From an uncultured Opitutaceae bacterium (GTDB taxonomy: Bacteria; Verrucomicrobiota; Verrucomicrobiia; Opitutales; Opitutaceae), in the NCBI GenBank assembly GCA_903891325.1, contig CAITEC010000036.1, positions 31,976-95,975 of the forward strand: a stretch of 64,000 bases of DNA, given 5' to 3'. Each line of letters opens with the position of its first letter. Position 1 is the first letter of the stretch. Under the pieces are notes generated by a model, which did no database searches, was not told where the DNA came from, and saw nothing but the letters and a program-made list of their open reading frames with translations. The translations under genes and the position numbers were made by a program. Positions 60,777 to 64,000 of this stretch are shown piece after piece.

Positions 60777-61796
60777 CTAGTCCAGGAACGACGCCTGCTT
60801 GGGCGGGGGAGGGGCGGCGGCGGCGACGCCCGGCTCGGTATTCAGGTGGCGGGGCGGCCGGGTCGAGCGCTGGGCGACGGCCAACTCCCGGTCGGCCACG
60901 ATCCGGTCGGCAATCGACTGGATCTGCAGCTTGAGCCAATTGGAGGTGTTGCTGGCTGGCGAGTAGTCGGCCGGCCCGTAGTGGTCGATCCGCCCGGACT
61001 GCCTCAGCAGGTCGTTCTGGGCAAATTCGTCGGCGCGATCGGCGTTGTAAACCGCGTAGGCCTTGCCGCCGTTGCCCTTGACGACCGCGAAGCTGGGCAC
61101 GTCGCTCGGGCCGTCCGCGATGTAGATCATGTTCTGGAAGGGGACGCGCCGGTCCTCCGGCTTCACGGTCGCATTCACATCGATCGCCGCGTTCTTGTTT
61201 GTGCCCTTGTTGATCTCGAAAAGGGCGCGGGTCTTTGTCGTGTTGTCGATCATCATGCCGATCTGCGCGATCTCGGCCTCCGCGGATATCGCCAGCTCCT
61301 TCTGGAGGAGGAACCCGGGCTGGAGGGGGTTCTCGATGAATTCGCAGCCCCAGACCCCGTCGACGTGGGGGGCGATCGCGCTGCCGCGGATCATTTCGGC
61401 CAGGCCGGTGCTGACAATGTAGTGCTCGAGCTGGATCTCGTGCTTGCGGTAGTCGGGCTTCTCCGCAACCCACGCCCGGGAGTGGTTGAAGAATTCCGGC
61501 AGCCCGGGATAGAACCGGATGTCGGCGCCGGAGGCGAAGAGCGCCTTGTTGTTGAGCCCGGCCATCGGCCCGGCGAGCACGTAGGTGAGAAGGTGATTGA
61601 GGTAGCCGAGCTCCCCGGAGAGCCGGTATCCGCGCTTGCGGTACTGCTCGACCAGGGCGTTGGTCTCCGCCCAGAACACGGGCTCGTTCACGCCGTATTT
61701 CCGGAAAAGCGGCGACTGCATGTAGTCGGGGATCAGCGTCTTGTCGAAGTCCCAGATGCAGGCGATGATTCGCTGGGTGAACAGGGGGGCGGGCAT
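60777..61796 (-). CDS. HAD-superfamily phosphatase
   Basis: A protein of about 339 residues. The nucleophile motif is CIWDFDKTLIPDYMQ (DxDxT), and IYIADGPSDVPSFAVVKGNG is motif IV with the Asp pair; FYPGLPEFFNHSRA and EHYIVSTGLAEMIRG lie between. This fits a phosphoserine-phosphatase-like HAD enzyme, but the substrate is unknown. The C-terminus has a Pro/Ala-rich tail. The start is ATG 61796 (or 61811), just before the conserved strand; a frame from 61925 would include a half-copy of the locus palindrome and overlap prfA. It is divergent from prfA. Confidence 0.83.
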   Translation of the reverse strand: MPAPLFTQRIIACIWDFDKTLIPDYMQSPLFRKYGVNEPVFWAETNALVEQYRKRGYRLSGELGYLNHLLTYVLAGPMAGLNNKALFASGADIRFYPGLPEFFNHSRAWVAEKPDYRKHEIQLEHYIVSTGLAEMIRGSAIAPHVDGVWGCEFIENPLQPGFLLQKELAISAEAEIAQIGMMIDNTTKTRALFEINKGTNKNAAIDVNATVKPEDRRVPFQNMIYIADGPSDVPSFAVVKGNGGKAYAVYNADRADEFAQNDLLRQSGRIDHYGPADYSPASNTSNWLKLQIQSIADRIVADRELAVAQRSTRPPRHLNTEPGVAAAAPPPPKQASFLD

Positions 61797-61900
61797 TCTG
61801 TGGCGCAGCATGGGCGGGGCCGGCCGGAATCTCCAGTCTCTTTTCGGGCCGTCGATCTTCCTGTTCAAGCTCGCGGGGACGTTGCTAGTGTCGACGGACT

Positions 61901-63013
61901 TTGGACGAACTTCCCGAAATAACACCCTTCAGGCGACGCCTCGAGGAGCTCGACGCGCGGATTTCGGAGCCGTCGTTCTACGGCAACCAGCGCGCGGCGG
62001 CCGAGGTTGTCCGCGAGCACCAGAAGCTCCAGAGGCTCGTCGCCGACCACGAGGCCCACGAGCGCGTGGCCCTTGAGATCCGGCAGGCCGCGGCCATGGC
62101 CCGGGACGCGGCCGGAGACCCGGCGATGCGCGAGATGGCCGAGGCCGAGCTCGGCGACCTTGAGCGCCGGGAGGCCGCGCTCAGGCAGTCGGTGCTCCTC
62201 TGCATGATCCCGCCGGAGCCGACCGACTCCCGCAATACGGTCATGGAGATTCGCGCCGGCACCGGGGGAGAGGAGGCCGCCCTTTTCGCCGCGGAACTGG
62301 CGCGCGCCTACCAGAAGTACGCCGACGCGCGGGGCTGGAAGGTCCAGCCGATGAGCAGCAGCGTCTCCGAGCGCGGCGGCTTCAAGGAAGTCATCTCGCT
62401 GATCACAGGGACGGAGGTCTACCGGCAGCTCAAGTTTGAGAGCGGCGTCCACCGCGTGCAGCGGATCCCGGTCACGGAGGCGAACGGCCGGGTCCACACC
62501 TCCACGGTCACGGTTGCCGTCCTGCCGGAGGCGGAGGAGGTTGACGTCCATGTCGACCCGGCCGACCTCGAGATCACGGTGAGCCGGGCGAGCGGCCCGG
62601 GCGGGCAGGGCGTGAACACGACCGACTCGGCGGTCCAGATCCTCCACAAGCCCACGGGGCTCATCGTCTCCTGCGCCGACGAGCGCTCGCAGATCAAGAA
62701 CAAGGCCCGAGCGATGACCGTCCTTCGTTCCCGGCTGCTCAAGCTGAAGGAGGACGAGGAGCGTGCCCGCTACGCGGCCCAGCGAAAGGGCCAGATCGGT
62801 TCCGGCGACCGCAGCGAGCGGATCCGCACCTACAGTTTCCCCCAAAACCGCGTGACCGACCACCGGATCGGCCTGACGCTTTACAACCTTCCCCAGGTGA
62901 TGGAGGGCGACCTCGATGCGATCGTCGAGGGCCTGCAGAAGGCCGACTATGAGGAGAAGCTTGCCGCCCTGACAGGCCAGCCCTACGTGCGGACTGTTAA
63001 GGAGGAAGAGTAA
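61901..63013 (+). CDS. prfA: Peptide chain release factor 1
   Basis: A 370-residue RF1. The stop-codon recognition tripeptide PVT (190-192) lies in RIPVTEANGRVHTSTVTVAV, and the GGQ motif (234-236) in SRASGPGGQGVNTTDSAVQ, which triggers peptide release. PVT is the RF1 form, reading UAA and UAG. The protein is complete, so UAG is being read as stop in this organism; that bears on the two amber-broken genes at 14.9-17.9 kb. The start is TTG 61901, with no in-frame ATG nearby. prmC, whose product methylates the GGQ glutamine, lies next. Confidence 0.95.
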   Translation: MDELPEITPFRRRLEELDARISEPSFYGNQRAAAEVVREHQKLQRLVADHEAHERVALEIRQAAAMARDAAGDPAMREMAEAELGDLERREAALRQSVLLCMIPPEPTDSRNTVMEIRAGTGGEEAALFAAELARAYQKYADARGWKVQPMSSSVSERGGFKEVISLITGTEVYRQLKFESGVHRVQRIPVTEANGRVHTSTVTVAVLPEAEEVDVHVDPADLEITVSRASGPGGQGVNTTDSAVQILHKPTGLIVSCADERSQIKNKARAMTVLRSRLLKLKEDEERARYAAQRKGQIGSGDRSERIRTYSFPQNRVTDHRIGLTLYNLPQVMEGDLDAIVEGLQKADYEEKLAALTGQPYVRTVKEEE

Positions 63014-63020
63014 GCCGAAA

Positions 63021-63095
63021 GTGGAAATTAGTAAGTGGAAATTAGTAAGTCATCAGTTGAGTGCCTCCTTCGGAGGATTTCTCCCAACCATCAAT
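63021..63095. repeat. AT-rich repeat, second copy, between prfA and prmC
   Basis: gtggaaattagtaa is present twice in tandem (63021-63048), then gtcatc, a GC hairpin cctcc-ttc-ggagg (63064-63076) and ccaaccatcaat up to 63095. The order aattagtaagtcat, hairpin, aaccatcaat matches the copy at 9457-9560. Here the right arm is not AT-rich, so the long inverted repeat is lost. It could be a terminator or a decayed mobile repeat. Confidence 0.65.
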
Positions 63096-63129
63096 CTCAC
63101 GCACTTCTGCCGTCCCAATTGATTTCGAT

Positions 63130-63975
63130 ATGACTCTTCTGGAGGTTATCAAGAAGACGGGGGATTTCTTCGATGCGAAGGGCATCCAGAACGGGCGGCT
63201 CAACGCCGAGCACCTGGTGGGCAGCGCGCTCAAGCTGAAGCGGATGCAGCTCTACCTCCAGTTCGAGCGCACGCTCTCGGACGAGGAGCTGGACCGGATC
63301 CGGCAGATGGCCAAGCGGCGCGGGCAGCGGGAACCCCTGCAGCACATCGTCGGCGAGGTCGATTTCCACGGGCTGAAGCTGAAGGTGGACCGCCGGGCGC
63401 TGATCCCTCGCCCGGAGACGGAGCGGCTGGTTGAGATACTCATCGAACGCTGCGCCGATCCGGTGCCGGCTCGCGTTTTGGACCTGGGAACCGGCGGCGG
63501 CGCCATTGCGCTGGCGCTGGCCGCGGCGTGGACCTCGGCGGCGTTCACGGCGGTAGACCTCAGCGAGGAGGCACTGGCCCTGGCGCGCGAAAACGCGGCG
63601 GCAGCCGGGCACGGCGACCGTGTGAATTTTATCTGCTCGGACTGGTTCGCCCAGGTCGAGCCCGCTGCCCGCTTCGACCTGGTCGTCGCCAACCCGCCCT
63701 ACCTCACGTCTGAGGAAACCGCGGAGTCCGAGCCCGAGGTGCGAGCCCACGAACCCGCGCTTGCGCTGACGGCCGGGGAGGGCGGGATGGCGGCCCTGGC
63801 CGCGATCATCCGCGCAGCCCCCGATTTTCTCGCACCCGGGGGCCTGGTTGCCCTGGAAACGGGAATCGGCCACCACGCCGCGCTGCTAAAGCTTGCGGCG
63901 GAAAGCGGCTTCAAGCGGAGCGAGTCGCTGAAGGACCTGACCGGCCGTGACCGGTTCCTGCTGGCATGGGTTTAG
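63130..63975 (+). CDS. prmC: Peptide chain release factor N5-glutamine methyltransferase
   Basis: A 281-residue protein. The N-terminal helical domain has QHIVGEVDFHGLKLKVDRRA and LIPRPETERLVE, the PrmC hallmark. The SAM domain has VLDLGTGGGAIALALA and the catalytic NPPY (188-191) in FDLVVANPPYLTSEE. PrmC methylates the Gln of GGQ in release factors and raises their activity. ATG 63130 is chosen to give the usual length; a frame from 63061 would start in the repeat. It follows prfA, the common order in bacteria. Confidence 0.92.
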   Translation: MTLLEVIKKTGDFFDAKGIQNGRLNAEHLVGSALKLKRMQLYLQFERTLSDEELDRIRQMAKRRGQREPLQHIVGEVDFHGLKLKVDRRALIPRPETERLVEILIERCADPVPARVLDLGTGGGAIALALAAAWTSAAFTAVDLSEEALALARENAAAAGHGDRVNFICSDWFAQVEPAARFDLVVANPPYLTSEETAESEPEVRAHEPALALTAGEGGMAALAAIIRAAPDFLAPGGLVALETGIGHHAALLKLAAESGFKRSESLKDLTGRDRFLLAWV

Positions 63976-63987
63976 GCGATTCCGAAT

Positions 63988-64000
63988 TGTAGCCGGGGTC
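63988..64000. repeat. Start of second palindromic intergenic repeat, cut by window end
   Basis: tgtagccggggtc is identical to parts of the element at 10644-10692: the outer stem tgtagcc joined directly to the ccggggtc hairpin arm. It lies 12 bp after the prmC stop. The rest is outside the window, so the full structure cannot be checked. Confidence 0.55.

Noticed and set aside
1..64000. tRNA, rRNA, insertion sequences or prophage genes
   Set aside because: No cloverleaf with tRNA end, no rRNA-like stretch, no transposase or integrase motif was found on reading both strands.

Overview
The window is GC-rich and almost fully coding. It most likely comes from a bacterium of the phylum Verrucomicrobiota, perhaps near the Opitutales. 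This is inferred from protein families only: a DUF1800/DUF1501 pair, a surface protein (58.7-60.7 kb) ending in a duplicated repeat typical of that phylum, a TlpA/DUF3570/DUF4266 set, and many large GT-C-type membrane proteins. No rRNA, tRNA, CRISPR array, insertion sequence or phage gene was recognised. Several starts were moved downstream to GTG or TTG codons that overlap the previous stop by 4 bp.

Layout. (1) 1-4.97 kb, leftward: two GT-C-like membrane proteins behind a radical SAM/SPASM protein. (2) 5.0-9.5 kb, rightward: DUF1800, DUF1501, a coiled-coil/beta-sandwich protein and a GT8-like transferase. (3) 9.5-14.5 kb, leftward: another coiled-coil/beta-sandwich protein, a small coiled-coil protein and a 1262-residue GT4-GT2-GT2 glycosyltransferase. 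(4) 14.9-20.0 kb, rightward: an epimerase and a membrane protein, each broken by one in-frame TAG, then an intact GT-C-like protein. (5) 20.0-24.6 kb, leftward: a GDP-D-glycero-D-manno-heptose pathway (Gfo/Idh oxidoreductase, HddA kinase, HddC guanylyltransferase, GmhA isomerase, GmhB-like phosphatase) ending in a transaldolase that could supply sedoheptulose 7-phosphate. (6) 24.7-26.8 kb: GtrA, a HigBA toxin-antitoxin pair with a palindromic operator, and a methyltransferase. (7) 26.8-37.7 kb, leftward: epimerase, methyltransferase, DPM/GtrB-like GT2, a membrane protein, GT4, GT2, GT4, another beta-sandwich protein and a heptosyltransferase-like GT9. (8) 37.9-43.2 kb: a UDP-glucose-dehydrogenase-family protein lacking the catalytic Cys, an SDR, and the polysaccharide ABC exporter (Wzt, Wzm) with a GDP-mannose 4,6-dehydratase homologue.

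(9) 43.3-52.4 kb, rightward: three tandem paralogues that join a GT-C membrane domain to TPRs (like eukaryotic TMTC O-mannosyltransferases), directly followed by a GH63-type glycosidase. The first two paralogues carry an in-frame palindromic DNA element that the third lacks. (10) 52.4-58.7 kb: a redox/metal-type locus with response regulator, cupredoxin-like protein, histidine kinase, outer-membrane beta-barrel, DUF3570, TlpA thioredoxin and DUF4266 lipoprotein. (11) 58.7-64 kb: an Ig-domain surface protein, a HAD phosphatase, and the housekeeping pair prfA-prmC.

Taken together, 1-43 kb reads as a large surface-polysaccharide locus. It makes a heptose nucleotide sugar, assembles chains with about nine soluble or membrane glycosyltransferases, and exports them through Wzm/Wzt. 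An uncharacterised beta-sandwich module, often with a coiled coil, recurs in five of its proteins. The TMTC-like genes may add protein O-glycosylation. The most unusual signals are the coding palindromic elements in two TMTC-like paralogues, the adjacent amber-interrupted genes, the shared beta-sandwich module and the Cys-less dehydrogenase.
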